This document shows, in pieces, positions 1 through 10,019 of a stretch of DNA of 64,000 bases. Each line of letters opens with the position of its first letter. The stretch's first letter is position 1. The translations under genes were made by a program, and so were the position numbers. Source of the DNA: Siphonodentalium dalli (lineage: Eukaryota > Mollusca > Scaphopoda > Gadilida > Siphonodentaliidae); contig CP136062.1 in assembly GCA_032622095.1 (NCBI GenBank), forward strand, positions 228,858,578 to 228,922,577. The letters are read 5' to 3'. Under the pieces are notes generated by a model, which worked only from the letters and a program-made list of their open reading frames with translations, was not told the origin of the DNA and did no database searches.

Positions 1-2439
1 TTGCCAGCTACAGTGACATAGCCATACTCATATTCACTAGCAGCTGTTTTCCATGTTGATGGGCCCCCATAAGGTTAATATATTGTGTACCGATCCCCAT
101 GCGCATCCACATTCCCGACTGTCAACCTAAACTGTTACGTAAGCTCAACATATGTATAACTGCGTCACAATAAATAGGTGCAACTGCATTTCACATCAAT
201 ACGATATGAAGTCCATTGCGAAATTTCAGATTATACGCGCGAGCGTATCATCGTAACTATAAAGTCATTGCTGGTGAATAACGTATACTATTAGAAGACG
301 CCAGGACAACAATATATGGAATGCCGACTTTAGCTTATTTCTGATATCGTGTGTTTATGTCGGGATTTCATTTCATATAATGATCAAAGTGAAGGTATCA
401 GATTATTTTCCTGTCACTTGATGATTTCACCTTTTCTACGTATATGGGTGTTTCATTATAGTGTCCTAGCTGTATGCAACACCAAGCATACAGACAAAAC
501 GCATATGCGCAGGTTGCTAGGAAGGAACATTAGAGCGGGTTCTGTATTACATTTGTACGACAGCTTCGTGCGCTCTTCTGATGTACGTCGGAAGGCTTTT
601 ATCTGGTATTCGGTGAATGGCTTCAATGTCATATACATGTACACGGGCACTCCAAAGCTAAGATTAAGTTCAACTCTAATCTTCATAGATTTTGGGACAT
701 TCATCCGATCATAATAGTAATATGTCGAAAACTATTTCAGATATACTAATCTATATCTATATTTTCGAATGTCAATTTACGTTGAACATCCTTTAACAAT
801 CAAAGGAGTGTAATCAGTTCTGTACAAACGGTTGTCAAGGAGTACACTAAATAACATGCGGGCATGGTTTATCAATCCTTCAAAAGACTAGGATTATATA
901 TGCAATTAATGGGTACAAACTGAGAATCAATATTGAAATAATTTTGTATCACGAAGATGCTTGTTGTGTTGCCTCATTAATGGTCATTAGAACAAAGTAT
1001 TAGCTGATTAGTATGTGGTTATATGATATTGTTGCCATGTAAACATGTTTTTCGGACATATGACCCATTGCCGGGACTCATCAATAGTCCAAATCTACAT
1101 AGGCGCAAAGTCATTGATTGGTGTTTTGTCTATGCAAATTTTGTGTTTGAAATACAAAATAAATGTACACACATTCCACAACAATTGGGATACAGTAAAT
1201 ACATAACTTAGAGTGCTTAAGAAGTGCAATTTTCGCATAATGGCTCCAATTTTAATCCGCCATTTTGAATTTACCCATAATATATCAGATAATGTTGTCA
1301 ATGGTTATACAGCCTGATAAATGTCCGACCAACATACATATCTACAAAATGAGCAGTGTTCCTCGCAGTTACTGGTCAACCGCAATATACAATGGCTTAA
1401 CGTGTGAGGAAAACAGGTGTTTTCACCAGGATGGTTGCCATGTCAACCATGACAATTTTCCAGCTTGGTATGATATCCAAAATTACTATTCATGTGTTTC
1501 AGATGTGTGCCAAATGTTGCACTTTTACGATAAGATGCACGAATTTTCATCTATCCGCCCCACTAATAACATCCCATGTATAAGGATGACTGTGGCCCAT
1601 TTGCGTATACAAGTTATGAAATAAAACATGTTGGTGAGCCCACGTCCGCTTAAGATGTGACTTTTGTGGCGTTGGCTGCGAATAATAAAAAAGGTCCGAA
1701 TTGTGGAAAGATTTGATTCCATCTTGACAATGACCTGTGTGTCCTCAAAGGTGGACCAGATATCAAAAGTTTCTTTTGAAGTTTAGTAGTGATCTCGGAT
1801 CCGGAGTAGGAATCGAGCGCACCGATCGTGTCATCATATTCCCGATTATTCACTTCATAAACAAACCCGAATCCAAGCAAACCAGCAGCCATGTTTATTT
1901 ACTGTCTCTTATACATTTATTGTGACCATATAAAGATATGTTAACCGTAGTGATAAGTCTTTTATTATTTTACAATGGCGACGTCGTAGTGTCGAACCAC
2001 GCGGGGAGACTAGAATGTGTATTTTGATGTGAAGAAATGACTTGTAAATTCCGACCATTTTTGTCATATTTTTCGACGCTGAAGATTATTCTTTCAGTGT
2101 TCGGTTGTGTTTCAACTGTTCTAATGTTATTAAGATATGCATTTAATAGTGTGATTGACGAATTATACTGACAATATGATTATCTGTGAAAATTCGTTGT
2201 TTGTTGGTGTCGTTTCTTCAATATATTCTAATAATTCTAAAAATAGATTGTACACAAACACCGGGAAATACAGTTTCCGGGCAAGAAATTATGGCACCAC
2301 AACTGGTCGGTTTATAACGACAGGGGAGAGTGGGTTCTACAACTGCATTGCCCAGTACCTCCAGATTCACGGTCAGATAAACTGTACTGTTCTTATCAAC
2401 AAGATTTATGTTAATGACAATGTTGCACATTCTGCCAAA
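1..2439. other. AT-rich DNA with no supportable gene
   Basis: Short open frames occur on both strands, but none shows a recognisable domain, a coherent exon structure or biased composition. The frame around 2,155-2,502 has a Y-x-C-like stretch faintly reminiscent of an immunoglobulin fold, but the evidence is too thin to call. I see no repeat unit, RNA gene or mobile element in this stretch. Confidence 0.4.
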
Positions 2440-2990
2440 TGTTTATCAACAACTGATTTGCCAACCAAATCAAACACAACTCTGCCAGTTCGAATCCTGT
2501 GAATTTTCATCAAATGGATTCCTGTCCAATGTTTATTTATTATCCAGGGAGCACCCCTTCACTCTTAATGCATAACGCCACGGGTAACAATTCACATTTT
2601 GATTAACTGGTACCAGGATATCACAGTAAAATTCAACATCAAGATAATATTCAGTATTACACTTCACAGAACAAGGAAATAATACATAGATTTTCTAGTC
2701 AGCTTTGCTCATCAACCAGTCAACTGAGTTTCCAACCAAATCAATCAACATTTTGCAAAAATTTATTCAGTTTCTGAGAATTTTGACCAATTGATTCCTG
2801 CCCATTGTGTATTAATTAGCAAGGGAATACCACTCCATGCTAATATATAACGCCAAGAGTAAAAAAATCAGTATACTTCACCCTTCTAGAAAATATTCAG
2901 TACAGGCAGCATATCCAAGACCACAGAACTCTGCTACAATACACAGATTGTTCTACTCAGCTTTTCCAGTGAAAAAACACATTACAAAAA
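2440..2990. repeat. Two-copy tandem duplication, about 277 bp
   Basis: The stretch from about 2,443 (CCAACCAAATCAA) through GAATTTTCATCAAATGG at 2,501 and ATAACGCCACGGGTAA is repeated in diverged form from about 2,711. The matching landmarks are GAATTTTGACCAATTG at 2,778 and ATAACGCCAAGAGTAA, with a landmark spacing of 277 bp. No coding potential is evident. Confidence 0.6.
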
Positions 2991-3443
2991 CTGATATTTT
3001 TTTGTATTTTTGCATTTATTCATATATTTTCATGTCATTGTGATCAGTTTCTCTGTACGAGTATATTTACTTTTGAGACACTGATTTATTATATTTCTAA
3101 TGTCACTGAGATCAGATTCTCGGCATAAGTTTATAACTTATGTAGCCCTGATTTATTCTTCAATAACCGATATACACATCTTTGATATATGCATATTTTT
3201 TCATTATTATTTTGTATGTGAAGGAATACAACATAGTTCATTTTCCACTTCGAAACTGCTTGAATTATACATCAGGTATCTAATATATTGACCGACAAAT
3301 AAGAATGTAAATTATATCTCTATGCCTAAGTTATTAGGTAAGCGCGAGTTCATTTAATCATTGTTCACCAAACTTGACAGACTTTCTCAAGACATAAAGA
3401 TCAAGATCAAGAAATGGCAAGCTTTAAATATATCAATTCATAG

Positions 3444-3800
3444 AATTGTCCACCAACTGTGGTTCATTGTGGATCGATTGTGTATCAACCGTATGCTTAT
3501 CAACAACTGCCACCAACCCAGCCATATTATGTCCAAAATCAATGACCAAGAACCAATTATAACAAATACCCACCTGGTTTTCCATAAATAGTTCAACCAT
3601 ACTATAACTGGAGTTATCCAAATTGGTATCGCCAACAGACCAAGGCTGCACAAATACCTGATCCAACTGAGTCGAATCAGCATGCTGTTACCTTTAAAAT
3701 GCCGCAGCCAGAAGACCAGTCAAACAATGCCAAGACAACCCATGAACCGAAGACAGAACCTGTATATATATGTCCACCAGCACATTATTATATTTATTAA
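3444..3800 (+). pseudogene. Decayed P/Y/Q/N-rich reading frame
   Basis: In the frame starting at 3,444 the translation is strikingly biased to Pro, Tyr, Gln and Asn (for example YQPYAYQQLPPTQPYY). It then becomes a hydrophilic stretch with Glu, Lys and Thr, and stops at 3,798-3,800. Two in-frame stops interrupt it, one after the first PYYVQNQ segment and one after the PPGFP segment. The composition persists across the stops, which is unlike random AT-rich DNA and suggests a disabled low-complexity exon or transposon gag remnant. No family is recognised and splice sites were not identified. Confidence 0.35.
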
Positions 3801-3849
3801 TTATATCAAAGTCTTAAACTATAATTTGATAAAACTGGGAATTGCTATA

Positions 3850-5430
3850 ATAAGAAATGTCTGCATTAATGTTTACTATCTTGTTGTAATGATTCCCCAA
3901 TTCTCTCATATTTCACACAAAACACCATTTTTACCTGAAAATCGAATCCCAGAAAATTGACGGACCCGATAGTTATCTTATGGTAGGTGAACATGATCAC
4001 ACTTTGTTATTTAGTTAAATTCCTAACCAGAAATAGAGGAAAATGTTATTTAGGCAGTTGGACTCCATTGTTCACTGTCCATTTACAAAAAAGTTATTTA
4101 TCACAAACAAATAAACAAACGTACAACATTCCATTTGAAGGTAACACCCGCATGTTGTGCATTCTATCAAGACTAGTATCCAGAATCCTGAAATATTATT
4201 CGTCTTGTTACTCTTCCACATAATTCAATTTGACTAATGGCCGATTCCATAGTTCCAGTTAATATATATAAATAAGAGAGGGTGTGTTATTCCGATAGCC
4301 GGATTCCAGTTTTCACTGATTTTTTTAATAAATAAAAACAAATAAACCTAGTAACCATTGATCCCGCTTTATTGCAACAACGCCTATTATATCTATGACT
4401 TACATCTCAATTGTTGAAAAACGAAGCTGTTATAAATAGCATGCATAATAATTAATGATGCATACCATGTTGTGATCGATTCCAGAATTCTATCATTTTT
4501 CACAAAAAAGCTGTTTTTAAACCAAAAACGAATTCTAGAGCATTGACATACTCCAAAATGATCTTACAAAATGTGAACATGTTTATTTGTTTATTTGCGT
4601 TCCCACCCAATAATAGGCGTAAATGTTATTTAGGTAGCTGGATTCCACTTTTCATTTGATTCACGAAAAAGCCTATTTTACCCCAAAATCAGAATTCGTC
4701 AACATTTCACAAGAAGGCAACACCGGCATGTTATCTGCTGTATCAATATGAAACTGTTGATACATAACTAATCATGTTACTCTTTAACATGATTCAATTC
4801 GAATAAGTGCCGATTCCGGTCCCCTCTAATAATTGTGTAGGGCCTATATAGAATTATAAGGGGATGCTACTCAGAGTACTCCATTCCAGTGTTCACTGAT
4901 TTTATCAATTCAAATCAGATTACCTTCATATAGAACCTGCCTTATTCCAAAAACGCCTTGTCAATTTATTATCTACATATGACAATTAATTTTGTTTAAT
5001 TGAAATTAGGATTTTTTTATAAAATGGAATGAATTAATGATGCATATCTTGTTGTGGTGGAGTCCAGAATTTTATAATTTGTTAAAAAAAAAGCGATGTT
5101 TACCCCAAAAACGAACCCTAAAACATTGACATGCTCCAAAATTATTTTCCAAAATGTGAACATGCCCAACCTCTATTGTTTGGTGATGTTTGAATCCAAA
5201 AATAGATGTAAATGTTATTTAGGCAGCTGGATTCCATTTTTCAATGGTTTGATTCACGAAAAAGCCTATTTTACCCCAAAATAAGAAATCGTACAACACT
5301 ACACGAAAACGCAACACCGGCATGTTATCCGCTGTATCAATACGGACATATTGATTTATAATTCAGTTTGTTACTCTTCCACTTGGTTGAACTCGAAAAA
5401 TAACGCCCAATTATGGTCCCAGCTGCTGCA
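3850..5430. repeat. About 2.7 copies of a 585-bp tandem repeat
   Basis: Three diverged copies are aligned by shared landmarks. GGCAGTTGGACTCCA near 4,051, GGTAGCTGGATTCCA near 4,631 and GGCAGCTGGATTCCA near 5,220 are each followed by ACAACA/CAACACC...CATGTT and then TTGTTACTCTT. Copies two and three also share TTAATGATGCATA...TTGTTGTG at about 4,455 and 5,035. Spacing is about 580-587 bp. It is an ancient local duplication with no coding frame. Confidence 0.65.
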
Positions 5431-5539
5431 CTTTAAAATAAATTACAGTCAAATAGCCAAACATATATGTTCGGTTCATGTAATAGCTTACAGGGAAAAC
5501 TGATATCTCGCTGGATATTTATAACATTTGGTTTAGTAA

Positions 5540-5835
5540 AATATGATGCATATGCCTTATACCACTGTGTTACATGTAGTTTCGCCTTCCATCCCCGGTG
5601 ATAAGGGTTCAAATCCGCATGTTTCCATCGTCTCTATGTAATGCGATATCGTTAGCTGGTGGAGTTGCCAGTTATTCGCCGATGGTCGGTGGTTTGCCGC
5701 ACATGGTCGACGAGTTTATAAGCCATTGAAATCACTGTTAGATCAGCAGTGCGGATTTTCTACACCACTAAAACTGGCAATGTCGTGATATCGCAATAGT
5801 AGCTGAAAGCGACATTAAACCCAATCAATCAATCA
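5540..5835 (+). mobile_element. tRNA-like SINE
   Basis: A tRNA-like 5' part contains TCGCCTTCCATCCCCGG followed by GGTTCAAATCC, a good match to an RNA polymerase III B box (GGTTCRANNCC). The body then ends in GCGACATTAAACCCAATCAATCAATCA, an (AATC)n tail typical of SINEs that borrow a LINE 3' end. The length of about 300 bp fits a SINE. The family name is not assigned; similar tails are common in molluscan SINEs. Confidence 0.55.
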
Positions 5836-5969
5836 GCTTATGAATTATTACTGTGTTTGTCACTACACCGATGTAGAAACTCTAATACATGATCGTGGTA
5901 TACGAATACCTATCAGACAATATTTGAAACATTTCAATTGTCAGTTTGCATTGAAACATAGCTGCTAAA

Positions 5970-6200
5970 ACTGGTTAAACTGTCATTTTGAAAAAGAGAT
6001 AAGTTCAAAGTTGTAAGAGCGATATACGTTGTGTTTTATGCGGTTTCGGACCGCAACTAGTGAAATTTGGGGGGGGCGTGTGGCAGTCCAAAAATTGGAA
6101 CAAAAAAAACGTTTTTGTTTGCAGGTTTGGTGGTGGTGGATACCCGAGAATTCCAAATGCACAAAACGGCATGACTACCTGCTTTTTGTTTACCAACCCA
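5970..6200 (+). repeat. Dispersed repeat, partner at 47,100-47,340
   Basis: GTTAAACTGTCATTT, GCGGTTT(C/T)GGACC, a G-rich run, TTTTTGTTT-CAGG and GGTGG-GGGTAC/GGATACCCGAGAAT landmarks occur in the same order here and at 47,100-47,340 on the same strand. The two copies are clearly diverged. No coding capacity is evident. Confidence 0.5.
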
Positions 6201-6344
6201 TGTACTGTTGGTGTGAAATTTCCAACTATAGTGTTGTGTCATGTATGAAATGTCCAACTGTGCTAGATACCACCCCCTGTGTCAATTCTATATAACCGTT
6301 ACTGACCGGGTTGATCGTATAACTACCTGGGTTGTTATACTCAC

Positions 6345-6555
6345 CAGCTGGGTTGCTAGTGCCGTCTGCGGGTGATATTTTGTTTCTTGATACATGCAGC
6401 AATACAGGGATCGCGATCGTGATTATCGCTATCAGCAATGTTACTACAGTAGCAACACAGATGACACTCTTCAATGCCCGTTTTTCTCTGCTAATCTGCA
6501 ATGCTTGCCTTTCTCTACTATCAACGAATAGTGGCATGGTGATGGGCTGAATCCT
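6345..6555 (-). CDS. Putative 5' coding exon of a signal-anchor membrane protein
   Basis: The minus strand carries ATG at 6,537 in a fair context (CATCACCATGC). It is preceded by an acceptor-like TTTATAGGATTCAG ending near 6,550. The frame encodes a charged, Arg/Lys-rich N-terminus of about 25 residues, then one strongly hydrophobic segment of about 23 residues (ICVATVVTLLIAIITIAIPV), as in a type II signal anchor. A Ser/Pro/Gly/Asn-rich extracellular stalk follows. A good donor, GTGAGT, lies at 6,339-6,344, so the exon may end at 6,345; the frame stays open to 6,226 if unspliced. No partner exons were found, so this is inferred from sequence character only. Confidence 0.4.
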
Positions 6556-7470
6556 ATAAATATATACATATTATCACCATAATGAATTTATCCGGTCGTA
6601 GTATTGCACCTCATTTAAGAGGTCAGATCACTGGGTCAAACCATATAACGATAACAATACATGTACATGTATACAACATTATCGCAATATGCCGCATATA
6701 GAGCGACACCGATATTTAAAGTGAGCACATGGCGAAGAATCGTGTAACTATTAGTGCACCAATTTATGCTTATTACACCCAAACAATTTGAGTTGGAAAA
6801 CTTTAGGTTCAACAATTTAGGATAGGATATTTGGTTGTGATGTGTTAGATGTGAGTATGTTTAGTTAAAATATTGGGTTATCTCAGGCCCACACTCATCA
6901 TTTAATTTTGCGTGATGTACCTAATTTTCTATCTTAAAGACATATCGTGGACTTATTTCATAGAATAAAAACAATCAGTTAGTAACCGAACACTATCCTC
7001 ATTGGAACAATGTAGAATGAATTAAAATTGTCAAACATTACTTTATTCGATACGCATTATTGGGCATAAACATAACAAACATTATTGCGCCAATATTAGT
7101 TCCCGGGGAACGTGAATTGTGTTACGTATTCATGATTCCTAATTCGTTATAAATCATAAAACAGCGGAATTACCCAAAATTCGTTCATAACCATCAAGGC
7201 CTAATATTTTGGGCCGACAATTGTTTGGTTCGAACTCGAAAAAGTTTCTCAAAAAGAGGTCCGAACGCCGATCGTGTCGAAACAGTCGGAAAAACAATGG
7301 GATATGGGGGAAATGACTTTTGGAACGTACCTTGGTGTTTTCGACGGGTGTTTTTATCATGGTATACCACCGGTGTTTGAAGCAGGTACCACTCGATTAT
7401 TTTACCCTGGTGTACCCCAGTATTTGTTCCAGATGTATCCCTGGTGTGTCACCCTGATATACCCAGGTGT
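6556..7470. other. Non-coding flank of the LTR retrotransposon
   Basis: AT-rich sequence with no convincing gene. From about 7,350 it becomes a degenerate GGTGTACC / GGTATACC-rich repeat that continues in similar style on the other side of the inserted element (16,236 onward). The retrotransposon therefore landed in a minisatellite-like tract. Confidence 0.45.
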
Positions 7471-8242
7471 TGTGCCAATACGGGTACATATAACTCTTAA
7501 GGCTATCAGAACGGTTTGATTATTTATATACAACAAAGTCAATAATGTTCAATCATCGGCATCTGGGTTTCTCTTCTTGTCGTCTGCTTGGGTTGGGATC
7601 TTCTTCCGTCTTCATAGGTTGGTTGTGTCTGCTCGTCTTCTACTCGGTTGAATTCCGGTTGAGTTCGTCTTCCTGTCGTCTGCTCTTCTTCTGCGTCGGC
7701 GCATCAGTGTGACGTTGTTAGAAATACAAGAGCATAATGTTTACCTTGTATTTCCGTCCATTGCTCCACTCTGCTCTTCTAAGCGTCCGAGGGTTCGTGA
7801 TGATCGCTTGTGTTGGTCAGATAGAAACTGGTTAGAACTCCCCTCTCATGTCGGCTTGCTTCTTACTAAAATACCCAGTGGCCGCTAATGACGGCCATGT
7901 GTATCTTCACGGCGCGTCGGTTCCAGACTTACTTAGGGTAATCGAGTTATCGTCATCTCCCCATGGGTCATATTAACTCTCCTGGTTTCAGTAGCTTTTC
8001 TAGGCGATACATCTGGCCTTGCTTAATCCTCAAGACCGTTTCTGTTTACTCCACAGCTGTCTTACTATGTATGTATCGGCCTGGAATCACCAGATCATTC
8101 GTTTTGATGTCCGGTATTTCGCAATGTTGATGTGGTCAGCAGGGCCGCTAATATGTGTGGTAAACTAGCGGCTCCCGCGACTAAGAGATTGCTTGTATTC
8201 TTCCCGGGTTGAAAGTTATGTCCCTGTGGTTGTCTTGGCACA
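7471..8242 (-). repeat. 3' LTR
   Basis: 772 bp, TGTGCC...GGCACA on the plus strand, so terminal dinucleotides are TG/CA. It differs from the other LTR at 7,970 (A here, C at 15,963) and 8,145 (C here, T at 16,138). A perfect 10-bp inverted repeat (GAAATACAAG / CTTGTATTTC) lies at 7,721-7,754. Confidence 0.95.
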
Positions 8243-8262
8243 TTACTCCTTCACTTTTTCGA
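8243..8262 (-). other. Polypurine tract
   Basis: Directly upstream of the 3' LTR on the minus strand lies a purine-rich run, GAAAAAGTGAAGGAGTAA. It sits where plus-strand DNA synthesis is primed in LTR retrotransposons and is interrupted by only two T residues. Confidence 0.7.
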
Positions 8263-8545
8263 TTTAAAGTTGATCTTGAAATCGCAAGTCCAATTCGTCG
8301 CTGCGCAGCAGGTCGATGATTCGTCGAAGTGTTTCGCAACAGCGGCATCGGCGATGGATAGCTGGTTCGATGTCGGCCGTCTCCGTGTAGATCGGGTGGT
8401 CTGGGCGTCTCTCAGACAACTCCGACCTACTGGCTGTGACTCTTTCGGTGTAAAACTATGATTGAAATCGCATGGCGTTGTCGTATTCATTTCGGTCCGG
8501 GTCGTTATTTGCTATTGTTGGTTGTGGGTGGGGTCGGCATTCGGA

Positions 8546-8989
8546 TTAGGGGTCGTCCCAGTTTTCTTGCGCTGGTGGAGCTAGGCACGGAGGTGCGGGC
8601 GTAACGTACCCGACCGGTTGCCCATCATCCTCGCCGAAACCCTCGTCCCACAACCCGTCGTCGTTCCATCCGACGTCGCGGGCGGCCTCGTCCACTTGGT
8701 CGTCAGCGTCCTCCTCGTCCTCAGAGCCCGCCAGGTGTTCCTGTGGTTCGTGAACGCCCTCGTCTAGCCGCCGTCGGCAATTGGCGAAGAATGCTCGCAG
8801 TGTCGGTGGGGTCTGAGGCCTTGCTTCGGGGAGGAGTCCGAAACCGTACCCTAGAAGTGGGTCGAGTTCCGCCTGATCGGGCCTGGGCTCTGCCTCGGCT
8901 CCGTCGATCGTCTGACTGGTGGAACTATAATAATTAGACAGAAAAAGACGCGAACATGCTGCGTGAATAACGCGATTGATTTTCCGGCG
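8546..8989 (-). CDS. ORF4, acidic accessory frame, probably spliced
   Basis: On the minus strand the frame is open from after a stop at 8,990-8,992 to TAA at 8,546-8,548, giving 147 sense codons with no initiating Met. The product is very rich in Asp and Glu (for example GSEDEEDADDQVDEAARD) with Pro-rich parts. The local DNA is much more GC-rich than the flanks, as expected of coding sequence. A pyrimidine-rich stretch ending TTATAG places a candidate splice acceptor so that the exon starts at 8,924. A donor-like AAG/GTTAGC at 9,530-9,525 inside ORF3 would join to it in the same frame. No known family is recognised. The position matches that of env-like or accessory ORFs in some Gypsy elements, but no envelope hallmark is visible. 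Confidence 0.5.
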   Translation of the reverse strand, partial: RRKINRVIHAACSRLFLSNYYSSTSQTIDGAEAEPRPDQAELDPLLGYGFGLLPEARPQTPPTLRAFFANCRRRLDEGVHEPQEHLAGSEDEEDADDQVDEAARDVGWNDDGLWDEGFGEDDGQPVGYVTPAPPCLAPPAQENWDDP

Positions 8990-9349
8990 TTAAATATCTG
9001 ATTACGTGTCAGGGGTGTTACTTTCTCTTCAACAGCTGATAATACAATTGATTAGTATTCGGCAAGTGAGAAATAATTCGAAGGTACGTCTACGTGCCAA
9101 CGATGTTACTGGTCCAAATACCTCAAATGTGTACTGCATCAATGCTTATCTACATGCAACTTACGTCGTTATGGCGATTCGTAGATTAAAATTCGGAATA
9201 CGATGAGAGGAATGCCCAATGTCTATATCTATATACATGTGATCGATACTAAGAACAACTCGACAATCGGTACGAACAAAATGTGGAATACATGAATACA
9301 CAACATAATATATATAAGTGATACTAATCCAAATAGGCCACAGATGTGG
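8990..9349 (-). other. Spacer between ORF3 and ORF4
   Basis: AT-rich, multiply closed in all minus-strand frames. If the donor at 9,527 and acceptor at 8,925 are used, most of it would be intronic. Confidence 0.4.
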
Positions 9350-9640
9350 TTAGCCTCTGACGGCTATAATTGGATATTCATGTAGGCGTTCCTGGGTGTT
9401 GTCCCGGAATAGCGCAGACGGCTTTGGTGCATCCGTCTCCATTGCTTCGTCGATGGGTCCTTTGAACACGGCATTCGGGATATCCTCAGGTCGCTGGTCT
9501 AACTGCTTATTATACATAATGGCTAACCTTGGCAACTGATGTTTAACAAATTTCCACCAGAATCGGTGGGTCAAGATAATGAAAATTACTACTGTAACTA
9601 CGTTTCTAGGGCAAAATACCACCCTGGCCATCTCTACCAT
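9350..9640 (-). CDS. ORF3, small single-pass membrane protein of the retroelement
   Basis: A 96-residue frame downstream of pol. Residues 12-30 form a hydrophobic segment (NVVTVVIFIILTHRFWW) predicted to span a membrane. A basic patch and then a hydrophilic Asp/Glu/Pro-containing tail follow. A damaged but clearly homologous copy lies at 63,580-63,863 on the plus strand, with the tail (QRPEDIPNAVFKGPIDE) almost unchanged. The frame is therefore a shared element gene rather than a chance ORF. Function is unknown. Small size and lack of signal peptide, cysteines or a furin-like site argue against a classical envelope protein. Confidence 0.65.
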   Translation of the reverse strand: MVEMARVVFCPRNVVTVVIFIILTHRFWWKFVKHQLPRLAIMYNKQLDQRPEDIPNAVFKGPIDEAMETDAPKPSALFRDNTQERLHEYPIIAVRG

Positions 9641-10019
9641 TCATTGGGGTAATACTTTTTCGTTCACTAAGTCAGTCGTGAGCATATTTTCGATCGTGTT
9701 TATTTGAGCGGGGTGCTCTCAAACGTAGTAACCCTAAGGGTGGCGGCGTGCACGTTATCTCTCGGTGCGCGATTGCAAAGTTCAAAGCTTTATTTATTAA
9801 ATCGCCATGCGCACGTGCCGGGTTTCATGGGGCGCGCGACCTGTCATTGATCCGAACATGACTATTTATTCGCGATTCGGTCTGGGGCGTTGGGCTAATT
9901 ATTTTCAACATTTACGAAGCCAGGTTAGACTCATCAGTCATCAATAAGACAGTTAAAAGTGGGGTCTCATTCATTCCGAAATGAAATCCAGATAAATAGT
10001 TCGGGCGTTTCATTATTAT
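9641..10019 (-). other. Pol-ORF3 intergenic region, conserved between copies
   Basis: A 379-bp non-coding interval between the pol stop and the ORF3 ATG. It can be aligned along its full length with 63,190-63,579. It contains AATAAATAAA-type sequence in the transcription orientation and several GC-rich blocks. It could hold a promoter, splice donor or polyadenylation signal, but nothing specific can be proved from sequence. Confidence 0.5.

Noticed and set aside
2155-2502. Possible immunoglobulin-like exon
   Set aside because: Only a loose Y-x-C pattern; opposite-strand frame looks equally plausible; no splice sites or repeat of the domain.
5580-5640. Standalone tRNA gene
   Set aside because: B-box-like sequence is present but no complete cloverleaf; it belongs to a SINE with body and tail.
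7500-7530. TATA-like TATATAAATA in the LTR (minus strand)
   Set aside because: Lies close to the downstream end of the LTR in transcription orientation, leaving almost no transcribed R/U5; unlikely to be the promoter.
8251-8490. 79-residue minus-strand frame after ORF4
   Set aside because: Runs into the polypurine tract, no second copy available for comparison, no recognisable features.
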